Virus record (IMG/VR): IMGVR_UViG_3300044492_000108
Span: 1 to 27,963 of that record
Length of the DNA stretch: 27,963 nucleotides
DNA from: a virus
Reading direction: 5' to 3' (one strand)
The translations under genes and the position numbers were made by a program. This document shows positions 5,755-12,471 of this stretch, one piece after another; the first letter of the stretch is position 1, and each line of letters starts with the position of its first letter. The notes beneath the pieces are model-generated. The model worked only from the letters and a program-made list of their open reading frames with translations. It was not told the origin of the DNA and did not search any database.

Positions 5755-7181
5755 GCGAGTATCAGCAGCATCCGCTCTCGGCGGCGTTTCCGAAGATGTC
5801 TGACGCAGCGTTCGCCGAACTGCGCGCTGACATTGCGGCGAACGGTCTGCTGGCGCCGATCACGCTGTACGAGGACAAGGTGCTCGATGGATGGCACCGG
5901 TTTTGCGCGTGCGATGCCACCGGCACCGAGCCACGGTTCCGCACGTTCGAGGGCGACGAGAGCGCGGCGCGTCAGTTCGTCGTGTCGGCCAATCTCATGC
6001 GGCGACATCTCGATACAGGCGAGCGTGCCATGGTGGCGGCGAGGTTTGCCACGCTGCCGACGAACCGTCCGGATAAGGGCGCAAAATTGCGTTCTTCTAT
6101 GTCGGTCGATGAAGCGGCAGAGTTGTTCAATGTCAGCGCTCGCACGGTGAATAATGCCCATGCGGTGCTGGCCAGTGGCGATGACGCGATGATTGCCGAT
6201 GTGCAGAGCGGTAAGGTATCCGTCTCTGGCGCTGCGAAGCAGCTGAAGGCATCAACACCGAAGCCTGCACCGAAGCCGAAGCAGCTACCGGCCAACGTCA
6301 CGGCGCTACCGATCAACACCGGCTCCGTCACACTCGAACAGTGGGCCGCACTGGCGCCTGACATGCGGACGGCACTGCTGCGTCGGCGCAACAGCCGCGC
6401 CACGCTGAACCGGCAGAACGAACGCGAGGACGGCAACGCCATCGACTGGGCGCGGTTCACCTGGAACCCGATCACCGGATGCCTGCACGACTGCCCGTAC
6501 TGCTACGCCCGCGACATAGCCGAGCGGTTCCACTCGGAGGGTAGTCCCGCGTTCCCGGATGGCTTCGCGCCTGCGCTGCGTGCCGATCGTCTGTCGGCGC
6601 CGATCAACCAATTGCCGCCACAGAGCGACGATCCGCGCGACGCCCGCATATTCACCGGCTCCATGGCGGATATGTTCGGCCGCTGGGTGCCGGCCGAGTG
6701 GATCAATGCGGTGCTCGGCATCGCGCGCGAGGCGCGGCAGTGGGAATTTCTGATGCTGACGAAGTTCCCCAAGCGGATGTCGGAGTTCGAGATACCGAAC
6801 AACGTGTGGATGGGCACGACGGTTGACTGCCAGGCGCGCGTTGCTGCTGCCGAGGCTGGGTTCGAGCGGGTGCAGGCGCGGGTCAAGTGGCTGTCGGTCG
6901 AGCCGATGCTGGAGCCGATCCGGTTCAGCCGGCTGGACCGATTCAACCTGCTGGTGATCGGCGGGGCGTCAGTGTCGAAGAATACGCCGCGCTGGATACC
7001 GCCGTTCGAGTGGGTCGCTGACCTGATGCGACAGGCTGACGACGCGGGCTGTGCCGTGTTCCTCAAGTCCAACCTGTACCGGAAGGAGTTCCCTGGCGGG
7101 CCGCGCTACCGGTTCACCGATGAGCTGCCGCGCTCGCTCGATTACCTGGGCCGCACCAGGGTGGCGGACGGTGCAGCATGA
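5751..7181 (+). CDS. ParB-N domain fused to Gp37/Gp68 (DUF5131) three-Cys domain
   Basis: 476 aa from a GTG at 5751. Residues 1-110 are a ParB/Srx-type N domain (LSAAFPKMSDAAFAELRADI, ITLYEDKVLDGWHR, VVSANLMRRHLDTGERAM). Residues ~115-165 hold a HTH (VDEAAELFNVSARTVNNAHA). Residues 231-470 form a complete Gp37/Gp68 domain: IDWARFTWNPITGC with Cys 244, 248 and 251 spaced CX3CX2C like a radical SAM cluster site, then FTGSMADMFGRWVP, EFLMLTKFPKRM, NVWMGTTVDCQAR, WLSVEPMLEPIRF, LLVIGGAS and AVFLKSNL. ParB-N domains in phage proteins bind or hydrolyse nucleotides or guide DNA binding. The fusion and its coupled TcmP-like partner suggest an iron-sulfur enzyme acting on DNA or nucleotides. The activity itself is inferred. 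Confidence 0.85.
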   Translation: MSEYQQHPLSAAFPKMSDAAFAELRADIAANGLLAPITLYEDKVLDGWHRFCACDATGTEPRFRTFEGDESAARQFVVSANLMRRHLDTGERAMVAARFATLPTNRPDKGAKLRSSMSVDEAAELFNVSARTVNNAHAVLASGDDAMIADVQSGKVSVSGAAKQLKASTPKPAPKPKQLPANVTALPINTGSVTLEQWAALAPDMRTALLRRRNSRATLNRQNEREDGNAIDWARFTWNPITGCLHDCPYCYARDIAERFHSEGSPAFPDGFAPALRADRLSAPINQLPPQSDDPRDARIFTGSMADMFGRWVPAEWINAVLGIAREARQWEFLMLTKFPKRMSEFEIPNNVWMGTTVDCQARVAAAEAGFERVQARVKWLSVEPMLEPIRFSRLDRFNLLVIGGASVSKNTPRWIPPFEWVADLMRQADDAGCAVFLKSNLYRKEFPGGPRYRFTDELPRSLDYLGRTRVADGAA

Positions 7182-7444
7182 CCCGCGAGGAGATGCTGGC
7201 GCAGCTTGAAGCCCGCTGGGACGGTGGCCAATCGCTCGCCATCGACCTGGCTCGGGCCATGGAAGCGGCTGATGTGCAATGGGAGCAGGCGGCGTCTGCG
7301 CTGGGCTTTGCCTGCGCCGGCATGCTGGCCATCCACAACGATGATGCCGAGCGGCTGCGGTTGGCCATGGTGCTGGCGTTTGGGCTGCTGGAGGTGGGGC
7401 GCACCGGGGTACTGCCCGGCATGCGGGAGGATACGCTGCAATGA
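7178..7444 (+). CDS. Hypothetical helical protein
   Basis: 88 aa, ATG overlapping the upstream stop (ATGA). It is mostly helical and acidic (MTREEMLAQLEARWDGGQSL...), with no cysteine cluster or recognised motif. Overlaps on both sides indicate a genuine member of the rightward operon. Function unknown. Confidence 0.65.
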   Translation: MTREEMLAQLEARWDGGQSLAIDLARAMEAADVQWEQAASALGFACAGMLAIHNDDAERLRLAMVLAFGLLEVGRTGVLPGMREDTLQ

Positions 7445-7749
7445 CAGTGGACGACTCAATCCGGTTGCAGCATCATACGAAGAACGCCGCCCTCGGGGGA
7501 GGACGGCGTCCTGTAACTGATGAATCCGCTTCGGGCTGCGAAGCTGGGGCCGTGACAACCCCAGAAAAGCAGAGCCGACGCGGCAATGCAAGGGGTGTGT
7601 CTGAATGCCACCAGCAATTTACCACCGACCGGCAGCGCCTGCTGCGGTCATGGCTCGCCCTGCAGGGGCAGGCGCCGGCCCACATCATTGCCGACGAACT
7701 GGTCAGCACCATCAGCGCATTGCGCCAACTGGTGGAGCTGCGCGAATGA
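7441..7749 (+). CDS. Hypothetical protein
   Basis: 102 aa from an ATG overlapping the upstream stop (ATGA). The first ~55 residues are polar and probably disordered. The last ~40 (TTDRQRLLRSWLALQGQ..., IIADELVSTISALRQLVELRE) are helical. The stop overlaps the next ATG (ATGA). The N-terminal half has weaker codon bias than its neighbours, so a later start is possible. No family recognised. Confidence 0.5.
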   Translation: MTVDDSIRLQHHTKNAALGGGRRPVTDESASGCEAGAVTTPEKQSRRGNARGVSECHQQFTTDRQRLLRSWLALQGQAPAHIIADELVSTISALRQLVELRE

Positions 7750-8144
7750 ACCCCTACCGGCTCGCCGCCGAACTGGCCCGTCCCGTAGCGCGCGGGCATC
7801 TCACCCGCACCCAGGCTGACGCTACCCTGCTCGCCAGCACGCTGCAGGCCAAGCGGGAGGGCCGCCTGCCTTATGACGTGAAAGACGTGTTCGGCGGGCT
7901 GCGCCACATCCTGTCGCTGAACCTGGAGAACGAGGAGCGGCGGCGCGCGATGACCGAACACCGCATTCAACGTCGCATCTATTCGGTGATCGAGAAGCGT
8001 AAGCCGAGCAATGTCGTGCTGGCGGAGGCCCACGACGTGAACGGTGCGGACGGGTTCCCGTTCGATGAAACCGATGTGACCACCATGGCTGTCGTGGCGA
8101 TGCGCCGCGCCGTTCGTTGGGAGGGTCGCCGCAATGACCGGTGA
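7746..8144 (+). CDS. Hypothetical basic protein upstream of the helicase gene
   Basis: 132 aa from an ATG at 7746 that overlaps the upstream stop. Charged and largely helical (AELARPVARGHLTRTQADAT..., LNLENEERRRAMTEHRIQRR). It overlaps the helicase gene start by 11 nt. Position directly before a RepA-like helicase suggests a helper role in replication, such as loading, but no motif shows it. Confidence 0.6.
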   Translation: MNPYRLAAELARPVARGHLTRTQADATLLASTLQAKREGRLPYDVKDVFGGLRHILSLNLENEERRRAMTEHRIQRRIYSVIEKRKPSNVVLAEAHDVNGADGFPFDETDVTTMAVVAMRRAVRWEGRRNDR

Positions 8145-9414
8145 TCCGTTCAATGCCTGGGTCGAAGACAGCTCGGCCGTGTTCGATGAAAAGGTCGTCC
8201 ACCTCAAGCCTGAGGGTGGCCAGCGCAAACAGCGAAGCGAGGGACAGAGCACCAATGGGAAACTGGCGCTGCGTCCGGCCAGGCTGCCGGACCCTCAGAC
8301 CCTCGACCCCCGCCGCTGGCTCTATGGCACCCAACTGATCCGGGGGTTCGTCTCGGTTCTGGTGGCGCCAGGTGGCACCGGCAAGTCAGCCTATGCCCTG
8401 GCAGTCGCCTGCGCGCTGGCCACCGGCCGTTCGTTCCTGGGCGATCACATCTTCGCCCGCGTCAACGTGGCCGTCATCAATCTGGATGACCCGATGGATG
8501 AACTGGAGCGCCGGGTCGCCGCCGTGATGATGTCGCACAAACTGCGCCGCGAGGATCTGGAGGGTCGGCTGTTCCTGGAGGACTGCGATGGACACCGCCT
8601 TGTGCTTGCCGAGCAGTCCAAGGATGAGAACGGCTTCTTTATCTCCAACCCGGACGAGGACGCGCTGATCGCCCTTATCCGGGAGAACGACATCGGCCTG
8701 ATTGTCTGCGACCCGTTCGCCGAGAGCCATACGCTGGAGGAGAACAGCAACCCGCAGATGATCCAGGCGGCCGCCGTCTGGCGCCGGATCGCCCGCGCCA
8801 CCAACTGCGCCGTGCTGCTCGTCCACCATGTCCGCAAGGGCACTGCTGATGGTATCGACGCTGCTCGTGGCGCCAAGGCCGTCACCGACAGCGCACGCGT
8901 CGGCCTGCTGATGACCACCATGTCGCCAGAGGAGGCGCAGGAGTTCAGCATCAGCGACGACGACCGGTTGAGCTACGTCCGACTGGATGACGCCAAGCGC
9001 AACATGGCGCCAGCCAGTAAGGCCCGATGGTTCCATCTCCGCTCCGTCAGCCTCGGCAACACCCACGATCCGCTCTATCCCAATGGCGACAGCGTGGGGG
9101 CGATCGTCCAATGGCACCCACCCGAGAACGAACTGGAAAAGGCGCCTACCAGCGATCTCAACGCCGCGCTGGACGCCATCGCCACTGGCCCCGAACCCGG
9201 CGTGCTCTACACCGCCACCAGGCGAGGCCAGTCGGCCAACCGATGGTGCGGCAACGTGCTCATCGAGATGTTCGATGTCACCGATAAGCACGCCAAGAAG
9301 ATGGTCGGCCAGTGGCTCAAATCCGGCCTGCTGTTCGAGTGCGAGTTTAAACACCCAAGGTTCCACAAAACCATTCCAGGTGTGAACGTGAACAACGCTC
9401 TGAGGCCATCATGA
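8134..9414 (+). CDS. repA: RepA-like hexameric replicative helicase (AAA_25 / RecA fold)
   Basis: 426 aa. After an unstructured ~55-residue start comes a RecA-type ATPase core: Walker A APGGTGKS (residues 78-85), a strand NVAVINLDDP, Walker B IGLIVCDPF (187-195), and sensor-like VLLVHHVRKG (228-236) followed by GIDAARGAKAVTDSARV. This is the signature of plasmid RepA (RSF1010-type) and phage DnaB-like helicases annotated as AAA_25. The C-terminal ~100 residues look winged-helix-like (WCGNVLIEMFDVTDKHAKKM, VGQWLKSGLLFEC). It probably unwinds phage DNA at the origin. An iteron-like array begins right at its 3' end, which supports a replication role. The gene symbol is by analogy only. Confidence 0.85.
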   Translation: MTGDPFNAWVEDSSAVFDEKVVHLKPEGGQRKQRSEGQSTNGKLALRPARLPDPQTLDPRRWLYGTQLIRGFVSVLVAPGGTGKSAYALAVACALATGRSFLGDHIFARVNVAVINLDDPMDELERRVAAVMMSHKLRREDLEGRLFLEDCDGHRLVLAEQSKDENGFFISNPDEDALIALIRENDIGLIVCDPFAESHTLEENSNPQMIQAAAVWRRIARATNCAVLLVHHVRKGTADGIDAARGAKAVTDSARVGLLMTTMSPEEAQEFSISDDDRLSYVRLDDAKRNMAPASKARWFHLRSVSLGNTHDPLYPNGDSVGAIVQWHPPENELEKAPTSDLNAALDAIATGPEPGVLYTATRRGQSANRWCGNVLIEMFDVTDKHAKKMVGQWLKSGLLFECEFKHPRFHKTIPGVNVNNALRPS

Positions 9415-9581
9415 CGGCCCGCCAATTCGCCCAAACACCCCCCGGAATTGGCGCACGAATTGGCGGCAAAAAGCGCAATTGCGCCAATTCAGCCCCCAGA
9501 GGGGCTGTTAAATTGGCGCAGATCAATTGGCGCAGAGCCGAATTGGCGCACGAATTGGCGGAATTGGCGCGCGGACCATGA
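9411..9581 (+). CDS. Possible 56-aa protein encoded through the iteron array
   Basis: ATG at 9411 overlaps the helicase stop and TGA at 9579-9581 overlaps the next ATG, both as ATGA, exactly like true genes in this operon. The product (MTARQFAQTPPGIGARIGGK..., ending in RAELAHELAELARGP) is low in complexity because the DNA consists of AATTGGCG repeats. It may be a real small protein, or a frame kept open only to carry ribosomes across the repeat region. Confidence 0.4.
   Translation: MTARQFAQTPPGIGARIGGKKRNCANSAPRGAVKLAQINWRRAELAHELAELARGP
9420..9569. repeat. Iteron-like array of AATTGGCG, candidate replication origin
   Basis: Nine copies of the octamer AATTGGCG occur in 150 bp. Seven are on the plus strand, starting at 9446, 9458, 9511, 9525, 9541, 9553 and 9562. 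Two are inverted, at 9420-9427 and 9482-9489. Many extend to AATTGGCGCA. A 12-bp palindrome GCGCAATTGCGC (9473-9484) and a GC hairpin AGCCCC-CAGA-GGGGCT (9491-9506) lie inside. Direct spacings are 12, 14, 16, 12 and 9 bp apart from one 53-bp gap. Iterons next to a RepA-type helicase gene are typical of plasmid and phage origins. A protein-binding site array for regulation is the alternative. Confidence 0.65.
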
Positions 9582-9781
9582 CCGACACAGCAGACCGGCA
9601 CGCCGCTGTCACCGCAGCCCGCCGCGCCGTAGACGCCATGGCCACGCTCCCAACCGAGGAGGCTATCCGCATGGTCGGCGTCATGCTCGCGCAACTCCTC
9701 CAGCATCTGCCGCCCGACGATCGCGACGACATGCTCGATGTCGCGCTGCATAGCGCCTGGACGCCGATCACCGATGCTTGA
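9578..9781 (+). CDS. Hypothetical small acidic protein
   Basis: 67 aa, ATG overlapping the previous TGA (ATGA). Predicted helices (TAARRAVDAMATLPTEEAIR, MVGVMLAQLLQHLPPDDRDD) with an acidic C terminus and no recognised domain. The stop overlaps the start of the NusG-like gene by 8 nt, so the two are probably translated together. Confidence 0.6.
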   Translation: MTDTADRHAAVTAARRAVDAMATLPTEEAIRMVGVMLAQLLQHLPPDDRDDMLDVALHSAWTPITDA

Positions 9782-10355
9782 CGCCGCGCGTCTCAGGGCG
9801 CTAGACGAGTCCCAGCCCGATGCCCTCGAGCACCTCGGGTGCGGTAGCGTGCAAGCCCGCTGGGCCGTCTGCCAGACACACCCGCAAAGCGAGCGCTGGG
9901 CACTCGCCAACCTGCAGCGTCAGGGATTCACCGCCTACCTCCCGCTGCACACCGTCCTCCGCCGCGATCCGGTTCTGCGCACCATGACCCGCCAGGTCGA
10001 GGCCCCGCTGTTCACGAGCTACGTCTTCGTCCAGCCGGGCACTCACTGGGCGCCAATCCAGCACACCCTCGGCGTCCGATGCCTGCTCATGACGGACGGA
10101 AAACCGGGACACGTCGATGCGGGCGTCCTGGAGGCTCTTAGAGAGGGGGAGAGGCTCCGCCGCACCACCCCTACCGACCCCACCGCTGGATGGCATCCAG
10201 GCGCCGCCTGTGCCCTGGCAAATGGCGCTCTGGCTGGTCACCAGGGCGTCGTCATCAGCACCACACCCTCACACGCCGTCGTGGCGCTCATCCTCCTCGG
10301 CGGCCTCCGCCGCGTCACCGTCCGCCTCGATGCACTCGCCAGGCCCACCACCTAG
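9774..10355 (+). CDS. NusG/RfaH-like transcription antitermination factor
   Basis: 193 aa from an ATG at 9774 (MLDAARLRALDE...). The NGN domain is clear: RWAVCQTHPQSERWALANLQ, RQGFTAYLPLH, then LFTSYVFVQPGTHWAPIQ, HTLGVRCLLMTDGKPG and ALREGE. A linker leads to a KOW-like C-terminal part (HQGVVISTTPSHAVVALILL, GGLRRVTVRLDAL). NusG paralogues such as RfaH bind elongating RNA polymerase and reduce pausing and termination. In a phage, this one could let polymerase read through into the late genes. It is the last gene of the tightly coupled early-right operon; a TAG at 10353-10355 ends it and the next gene has its own AGGA ribosome site. Confidence 0.85.
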   Translation: MLDAARLRALDESQPDALEHLGCGSVQARWAVCQTHPQSERWALANLQRQGFTAYLPLHTVLRRDPVLRTMTRQVEAPLFTSYVFVQPGTHWAPIQHTLGVRCLLMTDGKPGHVDAGVLEALREGERLRRTTPTDPTAGWHPGAACALANGALAGHQGVVISTTPSHAVVALILLGGLRRVTVRLDALARPTT

Positions 10356-10364
10356 GACCGCGCC

Positions 10365-10544
10365 ATGAGCCTCGGGTTCCTGTTCTGGCTGATCATGGTC
10401 GTCTGGATCATCTTCTGGGCGTTCGGCACATTTACGCCCGCCGGCCAGCCATACTGGAACAGAGGCGGCTGGCTCATCGGCTTCGTGCTGTTCTTCATCC
10501 TGGGTTGGGCCACATTCGGGTTCGTCATCCAGGGCGGCCGATGA
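10365..10544 (+). CDS. Two-helix small membrane protein
   Basis: 59 aa (MSLGFLFWLIMVVWIIFWAF..., then a PYWNRGGW loop and a second helix LIGFVLFFILGWATFGFV). Preceded by AGGA 8 nt before the ATG, and its TGA overlaps the next ATG. Two transmembrane helices with a short loop resemble small holin-like or host-derived membrane proteins, but no family is certain. Confidence 0.6.
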   Translation: MSLGFLFWLIMVVWIIFWAFGTFTPAGQPYWNRGGWLIGFVLFFILGWATFGFVIQGGR

Positions 10545-10717
10545 ACCTCCTATGGATCATCGTCGTGCTGCTCGTGCTGGTGCTGTTCGGCGGTGTGGCC
10601 GGCTATCGCGGCGGTTGGGGCGGACACCCCTACGGCGGATACTACAGCGGCGGCATCGGCATCGTCGGTATCATCCTCATCGTGCTCGTGATCATGCTGC
10701 TCATGGGTAGACTGTGA
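10541..10717 (+). CDS. DUF3309-like small glycine-rich membrane protein
   Basis: 58 aa from an ATG overlapping the upstream stop (ATGA). A hydrophobic helix (LLWIIVVLLVLVLFGGVAGY) is followed by a Gly/Tyr-rich segment (GGWGGHPYGGYYSGG) and a second helix ending LLMGRL. This pattern resembles the alphaproteobacterial DUF3309 family of tiny membrane proteins with unknown function. It could have been taken from the host. Confidence 0.6.
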   Translation: MNLLWIIVVLLVLVLFGGVAGYRGGWGGHPYGGYYSGGIGIVGIILIVLVIMLLMGRL

Positions 10718-10720
10718 GCC

Positions 10721-10906
10721 GTGTCACTTACCGCACTTGGCGAGAAACTCATCGCCGCGTTGCCCCCCGCCTTCATCATCCTCGTGCTGCTCAACTGCGG
10801 ATTCATCACATTCGCAGTCTACACCTTCAACGCCAACGTCGAGGCACGCAACGCTATGCTTAGTCGCATCATCGAATCGTGCCTGGTCGAGCGACAGAAA
10901 CAGTGA
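10721..10906 (+). CDS. Single-pass small membrane protein
   Basis: 61 aa from a GTG at 10721, 3 nt after the previous stop. One transmembrane helix (residues ~13-33, LPPAFIILVLLNCGFITFAV) sits between a short amphipathic N terminus and a polar helix (NANVEARNAMLSRIIESCLV). The shape resembles small phage membrane proteins, including some holins or spanin-like parts, but no lysis enzyme is nearby. Confidence 0.55.
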   Translation: MSLTALGEKLIAALPPAFIILVLLNCGFITFAVYTFNANVEARNAMLSRIIESCLVERQKQ

Positions 10907-10953
10907 CGCGTCTCAGCGTGTGGGAATGATCGAAAAAGAATCGTTGTGAATCT

Positions 10954-11283
10954 ATGGCTGGGAAAGGTGGAAAGCAGCCAGGAGCAGGGCGCAAGCCTGG
11001 CGTCCCGAACAAGATCACAACCGACATCAAGGAGCTGATCCTTGGCGCCCTGCAGGACGTTGGTGGTCGGCAATACCTCGCCGCACGCGCGATCGACACG
11101 CCGGCATCGTTCATGACGCTGCTCGGCAAAGTCCTGCCGCTGCAACTGACCGGCGAGAACGGTGGTGCGATCGCGGTAGACTTCAGATGGGCAGACGCAA
11201 CTTCGCCAGAGCCGCCAACGATAGATGCAGACGAAACTACCGTCGTCTCGTTCATCGTTGCAGATGAAACCACCCGGGAATAG
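10954..11283 (+). CDS. Phage protein with N-terminal GRKPGVPNK motif, small-terminase-like candidate
   Basis: 109 aa from an ATG at 10954. It begins with a basic, flexible GKGGKQPGAGRKPGVPNKIT stretch, then ELILGALQDVGGRQYLAARA and FMTLLGKVLPLQLTGE. This is a widespread phage protein type, often listed as hypothetical and sometimes as small-terminase-like or DUF5681-like. The basic N terminus and helical core suit DNA binding. It lies about 5.8 kb from the large terminase gene, which weakens a terminase role. Confidence 0.62.
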   Translation: MAGKGGKQPGAGRKPGVPNKITTDIKELILGALQDVGGRQYLAARAIDTPASFMTLLGKVLPLQLTGENGGAIAVDFRWADATSPEPPTIDADETTVVSFIVADETTRE

Positions 11284-11286
11284 CGC

Positions 11287-11505
11287 GTGGCCGACGACGA
11301 CCTCGATCCAGATCGCTGGGCCAGACGCTTCCTCGATGCATACGCCATGGTCGATGCCGATGCGGTGCGCACCGACCACCAGCGCCAGGTGTTCGTCGCC
11401 GGATGGTTCCGCTCCGCCATGCAGGCCGCCATCACCAAGGCCGAGGCCGCCTGGATGAAGCTGGCGGCACAACGGGACAGGGATGCGGGCGCCGCTGAAC
11501 CATGA
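11287..11505 (+). CDS. Hypothetical small helical protein
   Basis: 72 aa from a GTG at 11287, 3 nt after the previous stop. Acidic N terminus (ADDDLDPDRWARRFLDAYAM) followed by alanine-rich helices (FVAGWFRSAMQAAITKAEAA). No recognised family. It overlaps the following small proline-rich gene by 23 nt. Confidence 0.55.
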   Translation: MADDDLDPDRWARRFLDAYAMVDADAVRTDHQRQVFVAGWFRSAMQAAITKAEAAWMKLAAQRDRDAGAAEP

Positions 11506-11614
11506 GCCGCCGCTGGACGTGCCACCACAGGCACCGCCTCCTGCGCCGAAGCCGCCGAAGCCGCCCTGGTGGCTGCGGGTGGGCGCCTGGGTGCGGCGGG
11601 TGATGGGAGGGTGA
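11483..11614 (+). CDS. 43-aa proline-rich peptide
   Basis: ATG at 11483 after GGGACAGG. The product is MRAPLNHEPPLDVPPQ, then a PPPAPKPPKPPWWLRV core and a short basic amphipathic end. Proline-lysine repeats next to WW and a basic tail resemble membrane-associating or structural linkers. The competing frame from the ATG at 11502 gives an arginine/cysteine product with poor coding character and is rejected. Confidence 0.4.
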   Translation: MRAPLNHEPPLDVPPQAPPPAPKPPKPPWWLRVGAWVRRVMGG

Positions 11615-11615
11615 C

Positions 11616-11777
11616 GTGGCGGTAGTCCCTCTCTTCGAGGGTGACATGCGGGCTGAGGCGCTGGAGCAGGCGATCCTGGCGACCGTGTATGAGCGCGGCG
11701 AGGGGCTGCCGTTCCCGCTGGTGTTGGGTGTGTTGCGGCTGGTGGAGCGACGGCTGATCGAGGATAGCTACGCGTGA
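11616..11777 (+). CDS. Hypothetical 53-aa protein
   Basis: GTG at 11616 just after the preceding TGA, with GGGAGG 4-9 nt upstream. The product VAVVPLFEGDMRAEALEQAI... FPLVLGVLRLVERRLIEDSYA has good codon bias and a helical second half. Its TGA overlaps the GTG of the next gene (GTGA). Function unknown. Confidence 0.5.
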   Translation: MAVVPLFEGDMRAEALEQAILATVYERGEGLPFPLVLGVLRLVERRLIEDSYA

Positions 11778-12073
11778 CCGAGAGCCTCGCCTGGACGTGC
11801 AGCCATTGCGGATACTGGTGCTGGAACCACCATGCGGCATGCAGCAAGTGCGGCACCAGCAAGCCCACGCCGCCGGCCGAGGAGCCGCCGTCCGACGTGG
11901 CGCAGGCAGAGCCGCCGTGGCGGATGGCCGTGCCCGTCATCGTTACCGACTGGGACGCCGCCCCATCGATCGAGGCTCTGCTGCACGCGGCGCGGCGGGC
12001 TGCGCTCGTCTGGGAGCTGCGCCGCAGGATCATCGAAGCACTGGCGGATGATAACGGCACCTACGCGCGATAA
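11774..12073 (+). CDS. RanBP2-like zinc-finger protein
   Basis: 99 aa from a GTG at 11774. Residues 8-29 form WTCSHCGYWCWNHHAACSKC, with the W-x-C-x2-C-x10-C-x2-C spacing of RanBP2-type zinc fingers that bind RNA or protein. A proline/glutamate linker and a helical C terminus (IEALLHAARRAALVWELRRR) follow. The last codons and stop form the left arm of a perfect 13-bp hairpin (12061-12092), so the gene end is part of a structured DNA boundary. Confidence 0.6.
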   Translation: MTESLAWTCSHCGYWCWNHHAACSKCGTSKPTPPAEEPPSDVAQAEPPWRMAVPVIVTDWDAAPSIEALLHAARRAALVWELRRRIIEALADDNGTYAR

Positions 12074-12092
12074 GTGCGGTTATCGCGCGTAG
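12061..12092. repeat. 13-bp perfect inverted repeat (hairpin) at the left edge of the SLOG gene
   Basis: CTACGCGCGATAA (12061-12073), loop GTGCGG, TTATCGCGCGTAG (12080-12092). The stem contains the stop codon of the zinc-finger gene. There is no strong T-run after it (TGGAATTT), so it is at best a weak terminator. The right arm recurs at 12459-12471 as the end of the SLOG gene. Confidence 0.65.
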
Positions 12093-12099
12093 TGGAATT
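12076..12099 (+). repeat. 24-bp direct repeat, left copy
   Basis: A 24-base sequence beginning GCGGTTATCGCGCG and ending GTAGTGGAATT occurs here and, without mismatch, at 12455-12478. The two copies start 379 bp apart and bracket the SLOG gene. Confidence 0.85.
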
Positions 12100-12108
12100 T
12101 GCTACGAA

Positions 12109-12471
12109 ATGCCTATGCGAGTGCTGGTTTGCGGCGGTCGGAATTATCGCAACTGGTCGGCGGTGGCCGAGAGCCTACAGCGTATCCACGCTACGACCCC
12201 GATAGACGTGCTCATTCACGGCTGCGCCAAGGGTGCCGACGCGCTGGCCGCTCGATGGGCCTATCTGGTCGGTGTCCGAGAGCGTGGGTTCGGTGCAGAC
12301 TGGGAGACGCACGGCAGGGCTGCCGGCCCGATCCGCAATCAGGCGATGCTGGACGAGGGGAAGCCGGATTTGGTGGTGGCGTTCCCTGGCGGCGCTGGCA
12401 CTGCCGACATGGTGCGTCGGGCTGCCGCTGCCGGCATCACGGTGATGCAGGAAGGCGGTTATCGCGCGTAG
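12109..12471 (+). CDS. SLOG-family protein (YspA / DUF2493 type)
   Basis: 120 aa; ATG at 12109, or possibly the in-frame ATG at 12115 (MRVLVCGG). All hallmarks of the YspA-type SLOG family are present: RVLVCGGRNY, VLIHGCAKGADALAARWA, ADWETHGRAAGPIRNQAML, and LVVAFPGGAGTADMVRRA ending AGITV. SLOG domains are Rossmann-like and bind nucleotides or nucleotide-derived ligands; related members act in stress, DNA uptake or defence signalling. The stand-alone form is common in phages, but its role there is unknown. There is no strong ribosome site, and the gene lies exactly between two 24-bp direct repeats. Its stop codon is inside the right copy. Confidence 0.87.
   Translation: MPMRVLVCGGRNYRNWSAVAESLQRIHATTPIDVLIHGCAKGADALAARWAYLVGVRERGFGADWETHGRAAGPIRNQAMLDEGKPDLVVAFPGGAGTADMVRRAAAAGITVMQEGGYRA

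Noticed and set aside
8386-9366. A 326-codon minus-strand frame
   Set aside because: Antisense shadow of the RepA-like helicase gene.
9420-9569. Considered whether the AATTGGCG array is a CRISPR
   Set aside because: The unit is only 8-11 bp, occurs in both orientations and has no constant-length spacers.
11502-11603. A 33-codon frame starting MSRRWTCHHRH
   Set aside because: Arginine/cysteine/glycine-rich off-frame reading of the 43-aa proline-rich peptide gene, which has better codon use and its own ribosome site.
10819-12060. A 413-codon minus-strand frame
   Set aside because: Runs antisense across several small coupled genes, has a Ser/Arg/Pro composition typical of shadow frames, and shows no motif.
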